From Ectobius pallidus (Eukaryota; Arthropoda; Insecta; Blattodea; Ectobiidae): DNA of 64,000 nucleotides. The notes below the pieces were generated by a model, which was not told the DNA's origin, made no database searches, and worked only from the letters and a program-made list of their open reading frames with translations. Each line of letters opens with the position of its first letter. Within the stretch, counting starts at the first letter, position 1. The translations under genes and the position numbers were made by a program. The DNA lies in NCBI GenBank assembly GCA_964059195.1, contig CAXKWD010000006.1:12578530-12642529 (forward strand), read 5' to 3'. Positions 1 to 11,703 of the stretch are shown here, piece by piece.

Positions 1-1944
1 TGTGCGTGGAGCATGTGTGAATCTGCATGGGTGTTTGGTTTCTGGCCAGAGTTTGAGATGCATGTATTAACAGGTATGTCATAATGAATTTAGGGCATGT
101 ATTTTATGTAATCTTGTTTATGAATTTAAAATTGTGGTATGCATGAATGATTAAGGTGTGTGATTATGAAATTCAAATGCATGTAATATCATTGTAGAAT
201 GATGGGGTTATATTTAAATTATGTTATTGAGGTGCTTCACACCTGTATGAAAATTTGATTTTATAAAAAATTAGGCCTACCATCTCTTCTCTTTCAGATT
301 TAGCTAATATTTTATGGTACTTAACACCGAAGTGTGTCATATTATATTATGACTTTATAGGCCATTGTATTTTATGATTATCTGGCCATTTGAAGTATTA
401 ATGTAATTTTATTGTGGTGCCTCACACCGATCCATGTTTTTTAAATTAAAGGGTATATTTTGATGTAAACTAACTTGTTTCTTTTTCAGGATTTATTTAG
501 TGATAATGTAAAAGGGCTTCACCCGAATTGAAATAAGAAAAAGGGCTTCACCCAGATATATATGTTTGCTATGAGACCTTCTGTCTACATTAACTTTAGT
601 TTTCTATGTAAAATCCTTTTGGTTTCATTTTTTATATATGTACACATATTGTAGAGTCTTTTCCACTGTCAGATATTGTCTAGTCAAGAAACAGCAATAA
701 TTTTGATTTTGTAGTATGAAAGATTTGAATACATTTTATTTTAGCTTCCATTTTTAAATGATAGTTCTTCTTTTGGCGAAGAGGCTGGAAAGACTTCCAA
801 GCTCTTCGTTTTTGTTTCCTCCTCCTGGTCATATTTACAGAGCCTCTGGTAGCAAGAAGATGTGGCCCAGCTGATTGAAGAGAAGAAGAAAGTTGTAATT
901 ATTGTCGAGGTGACCTTAAGTGGAGGAGGGGGTTACAAATTGTTAAGCAGAGCGGTGGTTGTATAACCATTGGGTTCGTCCACGCTCTTGTTTTTTTTTT
1001 CTCTTAACTTGTAGTCTTGACAGTGGATATTTTGTGTACATCTTGCTGTAAAATTTCATTAGCTTTCGCACGAAAATAAACTCATTTATTTATGCTAGAG
1101 GCAACTGTCGTCTGCTTCTCCGCTCCGCCATGTTTGAAACATCGTAAATTCGATGAGTTTGATTGCAATCGATGACTTTCACCGGACTTTCACCAGTGAG
1201 TTTACGAACAGCCTGATGCTTTCCCGGTGGATTGTCCGTTGAACTTACAAACACCCTGATGAAAGTCCGATGGCATCAATGGAATCAATCGAAGACTTTA
1301 AAAACGGGCAACCTCCTATTTGCCGAAAAGCTTAACCAAACGTTTGTCCAAAGGATAATTTGACCATTAGCAATACCAATTTGCTGAAAAGTGATAGTTG
1401 TGCAATAAATTTAACGAAAAATTTGACCGTGAGCAAACAGGCAACATGTTGCAAAAAATTGATTTTAGCGATATTCTTTCTTTTCGGCTGGGTGTTACCA
1501 TGCTCGTTATTTTAACCTCCATATTTAATTCTTTTATGATAACTGTTAACTGTTAATTATAACTGTTTAATTAAGAATAAAACTGGAAAAATAATTTTAT
1601 ATATGGGCCTATAGATTGTTTTCAAATTTCCTTTCGAAAAATTTGGGTGAGGGTATTATTCAGGGGCGGGTATATACAGTACTCTCATCTGCAGAGTGGA
1701 CAAAATGGCACCTCAATAGCATTGCTTGTTTTCCTACTTGTTAATGATCTACCACTTAAGGAACGATCTTTCACACACTGCTCATTACATTTCTTTCCAG
1801 CTCAACTTGGTTGTTTTCCTTGATAGCCAACTGGAATTTGTGAATTTAAGGTTTGAAACCTTTTCTCAGACGTGCAGTGTAGTTAAGCTGTTTAGGTTTT
1901 CTCAATTTGATAGCTGTATATATTTAAAATATTTTTTTTTTTTT
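1..1944. other. no gene recognised; small hairpins, possible retroelement end
   Basis: No convincing coding sequence. Four very short hairpins with a GGTG-x-CACC or GGG-x-CCC stem around a CTTC/CCTC loop sit at 230-244, 416-428, 514-524 and 543-553. A purine-rich tract at 922-932 and an AATAAA at 1075-1080 could belong to the 3' end of an old retroelement, but I see no protein remnant or paired LTR. A 61-86 residue open frame near 1726 has no recognisable content. Confidence 0.4.
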
Positions 1945-2492
1945 AAATTATTATTTCTAAACCAGTGGATGAAAGTTAAAAGTTAAAACACACGACGTTT
2001 CAACTCTACCATTGAGTCTTCCTTAGGTGAAACATCATTCTATACTACTTAAAAGGAATATTGGGTTTTGTCATGGTAACTCGTTTGTCCACCATCGATA
2101 AAAACATTGTTCATAAAATACCTGTTTTTCCATTCCTTTGGAATATCAAATATTACTTCCTCTATGCACTGCACTGGCGGACGGGTAATTTTTACCACCG
2201 GATTTTCCCTTCTCAATCTCCTCATTACATCCAACCACTTCACCTACATCCTCATCAGACTATTCAAACACACCCTCTGGGTGCTGATTATAGGCTACTC
2301 CATGCCTCATACACCTTTCTTTTTATGCAATCATCCTCAATTCTTAAAATATTTAGATCACAAATGTTATGTTTGTTTTCTGTCATATGTTGGCTGAGTA
2401 GTATAGAATGATGTGTCACCCGATGAAGACTCAAGGGTAGAGTCGAAACGTCGTGTATTTTAACTTTTATGCACTGATTTAGAAATAATTTA
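1945..2492. repeat. foldback (inverted-repeat) element with hammerhead-like motif in both arms
   Basis: The arms at about 1945-2051 and 2396-2492 are imperfect inverted copies of each other, each about 100 bp, around a 345-bp centre. Each arm carries GAAGACTC - loop - GAGT(C/T)GAAACGTCG. In the right arm, on the plus strand (2420-2453), this reads CCGATGAAGACTC then GAGTCGAAACG. That resembles the CUGAUGA - stem II - GAAA core of hammerhead ribozymes with U4 replaced by C. Similar motifs are known from Penelope-like elements, but no reverse transcriptase is present here. Confidence 0.6.
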
Positions 2493-3067
2493 AAAAAGTC
2501 TTTTAATGTTTACGTTTTCTGAATTTACAAAATACATACACAAAACTTTATTTTGTTGAAGCTAAACAGCACTGTCTGACAGGACAGCCTTACTGCGTAC
2601 GGACAAATGACTACCAAACAACATCATGCTTTATATTTACCCATTGCTTATAAAATATGAAATAAAATAAGGTTGGGACGATGGATAGTAGAGTGAAAGA
2701 AGGAAGAAGCCATTACGAAGGAGGAGAAACTTCGGCTATAACTTTCTACATATTAGATATTTTTTTTATTGAAAAGTTTTAAAGGAATTAAAATTGTATT
2801 CACTTTTTTTCCACAGGTAATATTATTCAGTTCTCAAGCAACAAACATGCTTAACAAAATCACAATCAAAACAGTGTATATAGCTTGTATTTTGAACTGT
2901 GTACCTTCATTGCATTTACACATCCAGAACAAAGAAAAACTCTGTTTGCCATATAAAGTTTACACTGTACAAGTAAGCCAGAGGGAGGCATTACAATATC
3001 CATAGCATTTATAAACAATATATTCAGAATTATCTGACTGTTTTATGTAGCAGTGCCCTGAAAATAC
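2493..3067. other. no feature recognised
   Basis: A/T-rich unique-looking sequence. Its open frames (for example around 2769) are short and show no known motif. Confidence 0.4.
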
Positions 3068-3697
3068 GTTTCCCCTGGTGAGTGTGTACAGAAGTGTGGA
3101 TGAAAGACAAAAAATACAATGAGACATTAAAGATAATACGTACCTTTATTTTTCCACATAATTACCAAGTACATTGAGACATTTGTCATTCCACTTTAGA
3201 AGCTTAAGAAATCCCTCCAGGAAAAAAAAATCAGGGCTCTGATTATGGAAGAAGCATCGAAATTGAAGAAGGCGATTCGGAAAAAGTGGCCTGGTCTTCT
3301 CCAATCTTGCGTTCTGTTGTTGGATGACAATGTGGGACCACACTTGGCGAAGGCAACGCAAAACCATATTGTAACTCTTGGATGGGAGCGCCTAGCCCAT
3401 CCACCATACAGTCCTGATCTCGCACCAAGTGACTTCCATCTGTTTCTGGCTTTGAAGAAGACTCTTGGCGGAAGGTACTTTGGGAGCACTCCTGACATCA
3501 CACCAGCCGTTCAACGCTTCTTCCGTATGCAGAGCCCTGATTTTTTCCTGGAAGGCTTTTTGAAGCTTCTCAAGCGGTATGACAATTGTCTCAATGTACA
3601 TGGTAATTATGTGGAAAAATAAAGGTACTTGTTATCTTTAATGTCTCATATTTTATGGCTTTCATCCACATCTCTGTACACAGTCGCCAGAAGAAAC
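3068..3697. mobile_element. mariner-derived foldback element
   Basis: The 3' terminal about 170 bp of a mariner element is present twice in opposite orientation: 3531-3697 on plus, and 3068-3240 as its reverse complement. Both arms encode the same C-terminal peptide ending GNYVEK, read on opposite strands. Between the arms lies the C-terminal catalytic half of the transposase. The structure is therefore a deleted mariner whose 5' end was replaced by an inverted copy of its 3' end. Confidence 0.7.
3245..3622 (+). pseudogene. mariner (DD34D) transposase, C-terminal fragment
   Basis: About 125 residues align in pattern with the C-terminal half of mariner transposases, which cut and rejoin DNA at TA sites. 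The second catalytic Asp lies in LLLDDNVGPH, and the third in HPPYSPDLAPSDFHLF. The spacing of about 34 residues is that of DD34D enzymes. The N-terminal helix-turn-helix region and the first catalytic Asp are absent, so the product cannot be an active transposase. Full mariner proteins are about 340-350 residues. The reading frame stays open to a stop at 3622, inside the right foldback arm. It has no start context of its own. Confidence 0.8.
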
Positions 3698-4060
3698 TTA
3701 TTCTTGGACTTCTCCTCGTAAAATAGGCTACTTTACCTGGCAAATTTTCTCCTTGATCTGAAGATTCCCCAGTTAAATACTGGTACATGAAAAAGAGGGC
3801 ACATCAATTTCTCCTTGCAATAGCATTGGATTATGCTAATATAATTAATAAATTCCTTCAAAACACACTATTGTTACCAGTCTCATATACAGAACGAAAG
3901 GAGTATAACTGAGCAGATTTTAACAGCTGATTTCTTTGATAGAAGCAATTAAAAGTTTGTTACCATTTTGTTACTTTTCTCAGAAAAAAAATATTTTCTT
4001 TAAATGTAACTGTAAATTACTTGATATTGTCCAGCTGTTGTAATTCTTTTTCACATCAAC
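3698..4060. other. no feature recognised
   Basis: A/T-rich spacer between the mariner foldback and the SINE; nothing supported. Confidence 0.4.
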
Positions 4061-4070
4061 AGTGGAAAGA

Positions 4071-4390
4071 ATGACTGCCTGCATGGTCTTGTGGTTAGCG
4101 TCGTTGGCTACAGATTCGCAGGCCCGGGTTCAATCCCTGGTACCTCAGATTTTTCTGAGGTAGGGAGGTCTGGAACGGGGTGCACTCAGCCTCGTAATTC
4201 AAAGTGAGGAACTACTTGATAGAGAAGTAGCAGCTCCGGTCATGGAAACCACCATTAACGGTCGTGGGTGTCGGCATGCTGACCACATGTCCCCCAATCC
4301 TGTCATCTGTCTATGGTAGATGATGCAGCGGTCATGTGGTAGGCCTTGTCCCTTCAGGGATGTAGTGCCACGAAGTTTAGTTTTAGTTTT
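4071..4390 (+). mobile_element. tRNA-derived SINE, family A
   Basis: The head has pol III promoter boxes: a box A-like GTGGTTAGCGTCG near 4091 and box B GGTTCAATCCC at 4128-4138. The body then runs to a TTTAG-repeat tail. The element is flanked by a 10-bp direct repeat, agtggaaaga, at 4061-4070 and 4391-4400, which fits LINE-mediated target-site duplication. A diverged relative lies at about 35319-35525, sharing the GTAGGGAGGTCTGGAA block. Confidence 0.8.
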
Positions 4391-4400
4391 AGTGGAAAGA

Positions 4401-5013
4401 TTAAATATAACATTTTCCCTTGCATTTTTCAGTAATAATGGTGGTTTCTGTGCAAATTAAATCCAGAGATTATTAGAAGTACCACATAAATCTGTACATA
4501 AGGCAACATCAGAGCTAGAGCGTCTCACACACTGTGCTCATTGCCAGCGATGGTAAACTATCTACAGAACCTTAAATCGTATTCATCTAAAAAACTTTAA
4601 CGTAATCACAAAACACAAAAAAGGTGTTGTATTTGTTCCAATATCAAAAGCTTTGAATGAGAGCAGTTATAACCTTGAACCCTCTACAGATTGATATTAC
4701 ATTACAGAGCAGGCATAGAAAGTTAATTCAAGGTTGATGGCTGACGCTGAAGTTGTAGATGTAGATGTGAATTTAACAACTCCTGTTAAAAGTTATGATT
4801 TCATGGAATGGCTCACAGAGCAACTTCCTCTACTATGCCTTATCTTTATCCTCTTACTACAGTAACATACAGGTTGAATAATTAAAAAATAAGCAGTTAT
4901 CTCCTCAACGGAGCATCGGTTTGGACTGTCAGCTTCCAAATAAATACAGCTTTCTAATGGTTATACCAAGAAAGACATATATGTAATAGACTTTGAGCAT
5001 GCAAAGAAATAAG
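4401..5013. other. no feature recognised
   Basis: A/T-rich sequence without open frames or repeats that I can place. Confidence 0.35.
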
Positions 5014-5377
5014 TTTTGCACGATGATTATTTATATCAATTTAATTACATTAATTGAAATATTAGCTGAAAATATTATGTATATACATTATTGGAAATAG
5101 ATGTTATATTTTAGAAAGTGATTCGCACGTGTTGGTTGTTATGGGGACTGAATATTTGTCCTGTTACAGACACCACAAACTGGGGGGCCTTGGTTCAGGC
5201 TTTCGATAAAGGCTTGTATTATGATGGTTTTACTTACGGCACGCGTGCTTTTTGCAATTTTTACCGTACGGAGATTTCTTTTGTTTTCATAGCAACCAGA
5301 TTGCGTGCGGGAATGTCAAGTTACGATCCACGGCAACAATATTCGTAAGTACCACCAATTAGTTACGTCGTGCAAAA
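5014..5377. mobile_element. short TIR element, TTTTGCACGA family, copy 1
   Basis: The ends are TTTTGCACGA and TCGTGCAAAA. A highly similar copy lies at 16444-16806. The internal 76-codon frame from 5118 is also partly open in the other copy, but it has no known motif, so I do not call a gene. A non-autonomous DNA transposon is the simplest reading. Confidence 0.65.
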
Positions 5378-5929
5378 GATAAGTAAAGTAACTTACATCT
5401 CTTTAGCAAGGCAGCACTGTACAATACTGCAACAACCTCATTCGTTTGTCACTCGTCACATGACTCTGCCTGCTTTGCCTCATGTTCAGAGTTGTTCTGT
5501 ATTTACTTTAACAATGCTTATAAATTATACAGAACAAAATTTCTAATCTTATACATAAACACTTGCTTGTATTTTGTGATCATTTGTTCTTTTCTACAGG
5601 ATGTTTTTTTGTCTCTGTTTATAGTTGAACCATGCATTTTTTTGTAATGTTGAAAATTTCAGATCTGAACTGCACCAATCCCAAGCATTTTTCTTTTTCG
5701 GATGTAAATTAATTCTGTAAAAGGCTAATAATTATTATAATTTTTATTATTCACTGACTTATTAAATTTTGATTCACCTTGCTATATAAAAAAAACAATA
5801 ATAAAAAACTGGATCTTTGGTATTATCCTTATTACTTAGGCTGGTATTCATAGTTGGCGATTTAAGAACGACTTTAAAAAGCTGATTATTGATAAATTTC
5901 ATTTTGGATTTTTCTATGAGGGAAAATAT

Positions 5930-7698
5930 ATAAGTATTTAAGAATTTTCAGTCTTATACCCTCAATATGGAATAGTAAGATGCCGTCTACCAAGGATGTG
6001 GGGGCAACCTTTTACAATATCTGTTGAATGAAGTATCTGACAAGTCAATAATTTATTATAAATAAGTTAGATTACATGTATTGTGAAAAAATACTTATTT
6101 GTTAGTTTTAGTATGATAAAATTATTGTTTGAAAAATGTTTACAATTTTATACATAAATAACTTAGGACTAATGTAGATTATCTCTATATATATAAAAGG
6201 CTTTGTCCTGACTGACTGACTGAATGAATGACTGACTGAATGACAGGAATCAACGTACAGCCTAAACTATAACAGGTAGAGACTTGGAATTTTGACAGTA
6301 CCTTCGCTTCATAATGTAGGTGCTCACTAAGAAAGGATTTTGAAAAATTCTGATTCTAAATGCCAAAAATTAAATGTTTTTGAAAATACTTAATCCCTTT
6401 TTACATAGAATTATCAAAACAAATTCACAGAACGTATTGTTACCAGTGGTATCAGGTGGGCTTGGATTAAATTAAATGGATGTTTGACAAATTAGAGAAG
6501 GTATCATTATAATTCATATTATCTATATTAATAAAAGGAATTCTCCTCGATGTCCAGCGAAATCTACTGAACACAGAGATCTGAAATTTTAAACATAGGT
6601 GTGCTGAAGGGTCGGAAAATGCACCTCAAAGCCGGAATTTTAATTTTAATTTTCGTTCGTGAGTTATGAGTGAAAAACTGGCAAAAAACGTGCATTTTTT
6701 GCGTTTTCAAAACATAAGTTTTCAGTTATACATTTCAATGTCAAATCAATTACAGTTGGCTTTGGCTATTTTTGTCAAACCTTGAAAACAAAACTTTCGC
6801 GATCGCTTGAATATTGTAAGCCCTAAATATGGTCAAACGTTGTTTTATTTGGATGAATCTCACTATACAGAGGTTTTCTTGGCCAAGAAACTCGAATCTG
6901 AGGTCGCTTTTACCAGTCGATGCTATCTGATCGTGGTATGTAGTCCATGCGATTTAGGTGTTAATAAATGTAATGATTTAACTATTATGCTCTTAATTTT
7001 TAATTCTTGAAATAATTATCGCGGGCGAAGCCGCGGGCACATGCTAGTTATTATATATAAAAGTAATATATCAAGATGGACTTGTTATATAGTCATACAA
7101 AATATATGCGTTGAATATGATAGCAAATTCAGGTCAGTATTATATTCGTAGACGTGTCTTTATACAATTAAAAATAAAAAATTAAATTTATAAATTACAT
7201 GTATCTACAAGTTAAAATGGATGTACCATCAAATGAATTGTGTGATTAAAAATTATATACACTCGTGTCACTATATAATAATGCCACTATACAATATAAA
7301 ATATCATGTATTTACAGGCTAAAAAGTAGATGTGTTATCAACTTAATTGTGCGATATATCTATTTATAATCTTGTCAATATAGTAAAATTACAAGTTATA
7401 ATGAAGATATTGGTTGAGTCATCAAATTAACTGTATGTCTTATGATACTTTGCACTTGCAGTCTGATTTGCAAATATTTATTCAAATTTATATGTAGTAT
7501 TTTTTCTTATTCTGTTGGATTATAGATGAGGTGGAGAAAAGTATTATTCGAGAATTCACTGGGTAATAACTTTATAGTTCTTAATAGCTGACAAGATTGC
7601 CCAAATTGAAGATTGGTATATGGCTTCTTTATTCTTTTGTCGAGATGTATTAATATAGTATTAATATATATATATATTAATATATATAATAATATATA

Positions 7699-7732
<34 letters not shown>

Positions 7733-8665
7733 GTATTAATCCAGTCTTCATCAGGACACTATCTACCACTACTAAGACTGAAGATGGTATATATATAAAT
7801 ATACCGAAATGTACATCTCGACAAAAGAATAAAGAAGCCATATACCAATCTTCAATTTGGGCAATCTTGTCAGCTAATAAGAACTATAAAGTTATTACCC
7901 AGTGAATTCTCGAATAATACTTTTCTCCACCTCATCTATAATCCAACAGAATAAGAAAAAATACTACACATAAATTTGAATAAATATTTGCAAATCAGAC
8001 TGCAAGTGCAAAGTATCATAAGACATACAGTTAATTTGATGACTCAACCAATATCTTCATGATAACTTGTAATTTTACTATATTGACAAGATTATAAATA
8101 GATATATCGCACAATTAAGTTGACAACACATCTACTTTTTAGCCTGTAAATACATGATATTTTATATTGTATAGTGGCATTATTATATAGTGACACGAGT
8201 GTATATAATTTTTAATCACACAATTCATTTGATGGTACATCCATTTTAACTTGTAGATACATGTAATTTATAAATTTAATTTTTAATTTTTAATTGTATA
8301 AAGACACGTCTACGAATATAATACTGACCTGAATTTGCTATCATATTCAACGCATATATTTTGTATGACTATATAACAAGTCCATCTTGATATATTACTT
8401 TTATATATAATAATAATCTACATTAGTCCTAAGTTATTTATGTATAAAATTGTAAAAAATTTTCAAACAATAATTTTATCATACTAAAACTAACAAATAA
8501 GTATTTTTTCACAATACATGTAATCTAACTTATTTATAATAAATTATTGACTTGTCAGATACTTCATTCAACAGATATTGTAAAAGGTTGCCCCCACATC
8601 CTTGGTAGACAGCATCTTACTATTCCATATTGAGGGTATAAGACTGAAAATTCTTAAATACTTAT
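5930..8665. repeat. long palindrome with 855-bp arms
   Basis: The left arm is 5930-6181 plus 7048-7651 (856 bp), split by a Helitron. The right arm is 7811-8665 (855 bp). They are near-perfect reverse complements with only scattered mismatches. The asymmetric centre at 7652-7810 has long (TA)n runs (7660-7731). It also holds a motif reading CTGAAGATGG, then a perfect GGTATAT/ATATACC stem, then CCGAAATGT (about 7777-7815), again resembling a hammerhead-derived core. No protein coding is recognisable in the arms. Confidence 0.85.
6182..7047 (+). mobile_element. non-autonomous Helitron
   Basis: It starts TCTCTATATATATAAAAGG and ends with the hairpin GCGGGCGAAGCCGCGGGC followed by CTAG. It lies between A and T with no target duplication. 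The opposite palindrome arm (about 8405-8425) still holds the uninterrupted site gtagattattattatat, which confirms both borders to the base. A second Helitron-type 5' end, TCTATATTAATAAAAGG, begins at 6522, so the element is chimeric or contains an end-truncated second copy. A 67-codon frame at 6807 is not a recognisable gene. Rep/helicase is absent. Confidence 0.9.
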
Positions 8666-9725
8666 TTATAAAGCTGAGCTTATTGGACAAGTCGACTTAT
8701 ATGTTTTTCATATTATAGTTTTCTTTAAAGTCATACTTAGGTTTGACTTCATAAAGCTCTACTTGTTCTATATATTACAGTCGAACTCAATAATACGAAA
8801 AATCGCACGTTCATTGCGAACAACAATTGAATCAGTGAATCGTACTTTAGATTTTTTCAGATTTTGTGTAATGCAAAGCCATCTGGTACATAATTTGCTG
8901 TCTTGATATACAAATACAGACGGCTGTGTGCATTGTAAACAAAGAATTATATTCATCCATACATATTATGCAGCATGTAAGTAAGCTGATCAATAGTTTC
9001 TTGAGAATATTCTGTGTATATGTATTAGCTTTTTACATCGTTCAGAATTAATACCAGTATGATTATGTGTTTATTTCGATATTAGTTATTGTTATCTAGA
9101 GATTGAAAATAGCTTAGGAAGCTTTGGGCTGATGTGAAATGCCAGCAGAGAGAAATGCTAACGAAAGAACGCTCATTGATATTTCATTTATCTCTTTTTA
9201 AATTCATGTCACTGTAGAATTTAGATGGATTTATCAAACTTCGCAAATAACGCTTTGGTGCACAATTTTCTTCTAATACCTCGCCCCCATCCTCAAAATA
9301 ACTGTCCATGGTTCTGGCTTAAACTGAAATAAGTCAGGGGGACCCTTAACTTGATAAAGTACGACTTATTTCAACAAATAAGTCATACTTTAGTGACTAT
9401 GAATAGCAATAAGCTCGACTTTGTCAAGTCTTGCTTTGTAAAATAACTACGTCATAAGTACAACTTGTTTGTGCCAGAAATTCAACTTAAGATGAGATTA
9501 AAGTTTGACTTGGATATAAGTACGACTTATGCAACTATGAATACCGGCCTTAGACTGGAGAAAAAGTTTCTCTTAAACATCATTAGTATACCCTTTTCAA
9601 GAACATACTAAAAGGTAAGTCCTCTGAAAGAAATCCTGCAATTGCCAGCCAATACACCAGCACACATGTTGTACATGGACTTGAAATGTCTAGGGCTAGG
9701 GTCGCTTAAGGCAATGAGTGATAAC

Positions 9726-10351
9726 CAGAGCCCGGATTCTAATGACATGTCATCTTTTTATTGATGCTGCATAGACATTGCCAACTTGTAGATAAATCCT
9801 AATCATGGCCTCTAGATTATATAAATATATTTTTATTAAGTAATTTTTTTTCATTTTATGCAAAATTATATTTTTAGGGCATTTATTTCAATTTTACGTC
9901 ACTATTTTGTCATCTTCGTGTCATTTGCTTCCTTATTTTGTCATTTTCATGCATTTACATAGAGTATATTAATTTTTATACCTTCAATAATCTCCGTATC
10001 CTGACGGTAATTTACTGCAATCTTAAATAAGGTAGAATTTACAAGCTTTTTTTTCATACGGGTAATATTTAAATAAATTACCAGGTTACAATAATGCAAC
10101 ATTTTTGTAGGATCTACTTTAAAACAATTTTATTATTTCTCTTTTCAAATGATCCAATCAAGAACAAAGAACAGAATTTTTAGACCTACAACATCCTTTC
10201 TGCATTTACAGTTTTTCCATTTATGTACAAATTAGTGTGTAAAATAATTTTTTTATAAATAAAATTTCAGGTTTTAGGTCATTCTTTATCATCTTTATCA
10301 TTTTCTTTAAAATGTAAGGTCATTTTATAGGTCATCAGAATCCAGGCCCTA
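9726..10351. mobile_element. hAT MITE, CAGGGCCCGGATTCT family, copy 1
   Basis: TIRs are CAGAGCCCGGATTCTAATGAC and AGGTCATCAGAATCCAGGCCCTA. A perfect 8-bp target duplication gtgataac lies at 9718-9725 and 10352-10359, typical of hAT. The interior is A/T-rich with many GTCATTTT motifs and no gene. Other copies are at 43942-45259 and 53884-55616, and a 3' end at 13960-14084. Confidence 0.9.
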
Positions 10352-10633
10352 GTGATAACATTTCCACCTCTTTTTAATTATAGAATGATATGTAATGCAT
10401 AAAAGCAGCATCTTCCTCTTAAACTCATTCACTTGTATTTTTGTGGAAGTATTCCCTTATACCTTTGCTATTGTTTTCCAGTACTTCATAATGATCGCTC
10501 CTTAGCTAGAGGGGCTGAAGACTAGTTCATTTCTGGCTGGGCAGTGTTTGAAAACAGACGTAAGAAAACATCTCTCTTGGTCTGTTCTGGACTGATTTCA
10601 AGTTTGCTTTTTTATTTTAATATGATATTATTA

Positions 10634-11311
10634 CGAGAGCTGTCCACTAAGTAAGTTTCCCTAGGGCTACAGAAACAAAACAAAATTTCATGGAAATATT
10701 TATTGCAACAGATATAGCAAGTGTTCAGCTATTTATAAACATATTCACCACAGGAATTGAGACATTTGTGGGACCAACTTTTGAACATTTGTGTCGTAGA
10801 AGTCTGGTGCCTGGGATTTGAACCATTGTGTGACAACCATCTCCACTTCTCTGTCATTCTCTGTCACTTATTGAGGTGTAGGAAAAGATGGAAATCACTG
10901 GGAGTGAGGTCCGGGCTGTAGGATGGATCCTGAAACATCTCCTAGCCGAACTTTTGGAGGAGACTTGCAGGGAGATGTTGAAGTCTCCACCCTACAGCTC
11001 GGACCATGCACCCAGAGATTTTCAACTTTTCCTACCCCTCAAGAAATGACAGTGAATGGCCGAGAATGGTAGAGATTGACAGAGAAACGGAGAAGGTTAT
11101 CACACAATAGTTCAAATCCCAGGCAACAGACTTTTATGACATAAGTGTTCAAAAGTTGGTCCCACGGTATGACAAATATCTCATTTCCTGTGGCAAATAC
11201 ATTGAAAAATAGCTGAACACTTGCTATATCTTTTGCAATAAATATTTCCATTAAGTTGTGTTTTGTTTCTGTAAACAGCCCTAAGGAAACTTACTTTATG
11301 GACAGCCCTCG
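10634..11311. mobile_element. mariner-derived foldback element
   Basis: The ends CGAGAGCTGTCC and GGACAGCCCTCG are flanked by TA (10632-10633, 11312-11313). The two halves are inverted copies of the mariner 3' region, meeting near 10960. The plus strand around 10975-11046 encodes SPPYSSDHAPRDFQLFLPLKK, a decayed form of the third catalytic Asp motif. Core fragments of the same family recur at 38232-38340 and 57440-57652. Confidence 0.75.
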
Positions 11312-11703
11312 TATTTCTAGTTCAGTAGGGCAATAATTCATGTGCTGTATTCCTCCCTCTGGTTGCAATGTTTGTACAAGTTTTACAGTGGTCTGGTTAA
11401 ATCATAAATACCAAACAACATGTAAATTTGAAATAACATTCGCTCGTTGCACACAGACATTCAGAAGCATTCAAAAGCTGAAAGTTCTAGGCTTGACAAA
11501 GAATAGAAAAAATAAATTAATAGATTTGGTGCACTTCCTATGTGTACACTTTATGAACAAACTTTAAGAGACTTAGATTTCTGTTCGGCTTTATACACTC
11601 ATATAAAAAAGTGAAGACACATTAAAATATTTCAATAGAAAGAGAATTTAGTCCGTTATAATATATTTGACTTCAGTTTTTTCTTACATATGGATAAGAT
11701 TGA

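Larger units (their letters stand above)
5839..9549. mobile_element. TTA-flanked TIR element (Harbinger-like), heavily filled
   Basis: The ends are GGCTGGTATTCATAGTTG at 5839 and its inverse ending GAATACCGGCC at 9549. The 3-bp duplication TTA lies at 5836-5838 and 9550-9552, as expected of PIF/Harbinger elements. No transposase is visible. Most of the interior is the palindrome at 5930-8665. The 8666-9549 part is A/T-rich with repeated AAGTC/GACTT motifs and no gene. Confidence 0.6.

Noticed and set aside
900..1100. 3' LTR of a retrovirus-like element
   Set aside because: A purine tract and AATAAA are present, but there is no LTR pair, primer site or pol remnant.
4085..4145. Possible tRNA gene (box A and box B present)
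   Set aside because: No full cloverleaf; it is the head of a SINE with tail and target duplication.
7660..7731. Replication origin or CRISPR-like array
   Set aside because: Plain (TA)n microsatellite at a palindrome centre; no spacer-repeat order anywhere in the window.
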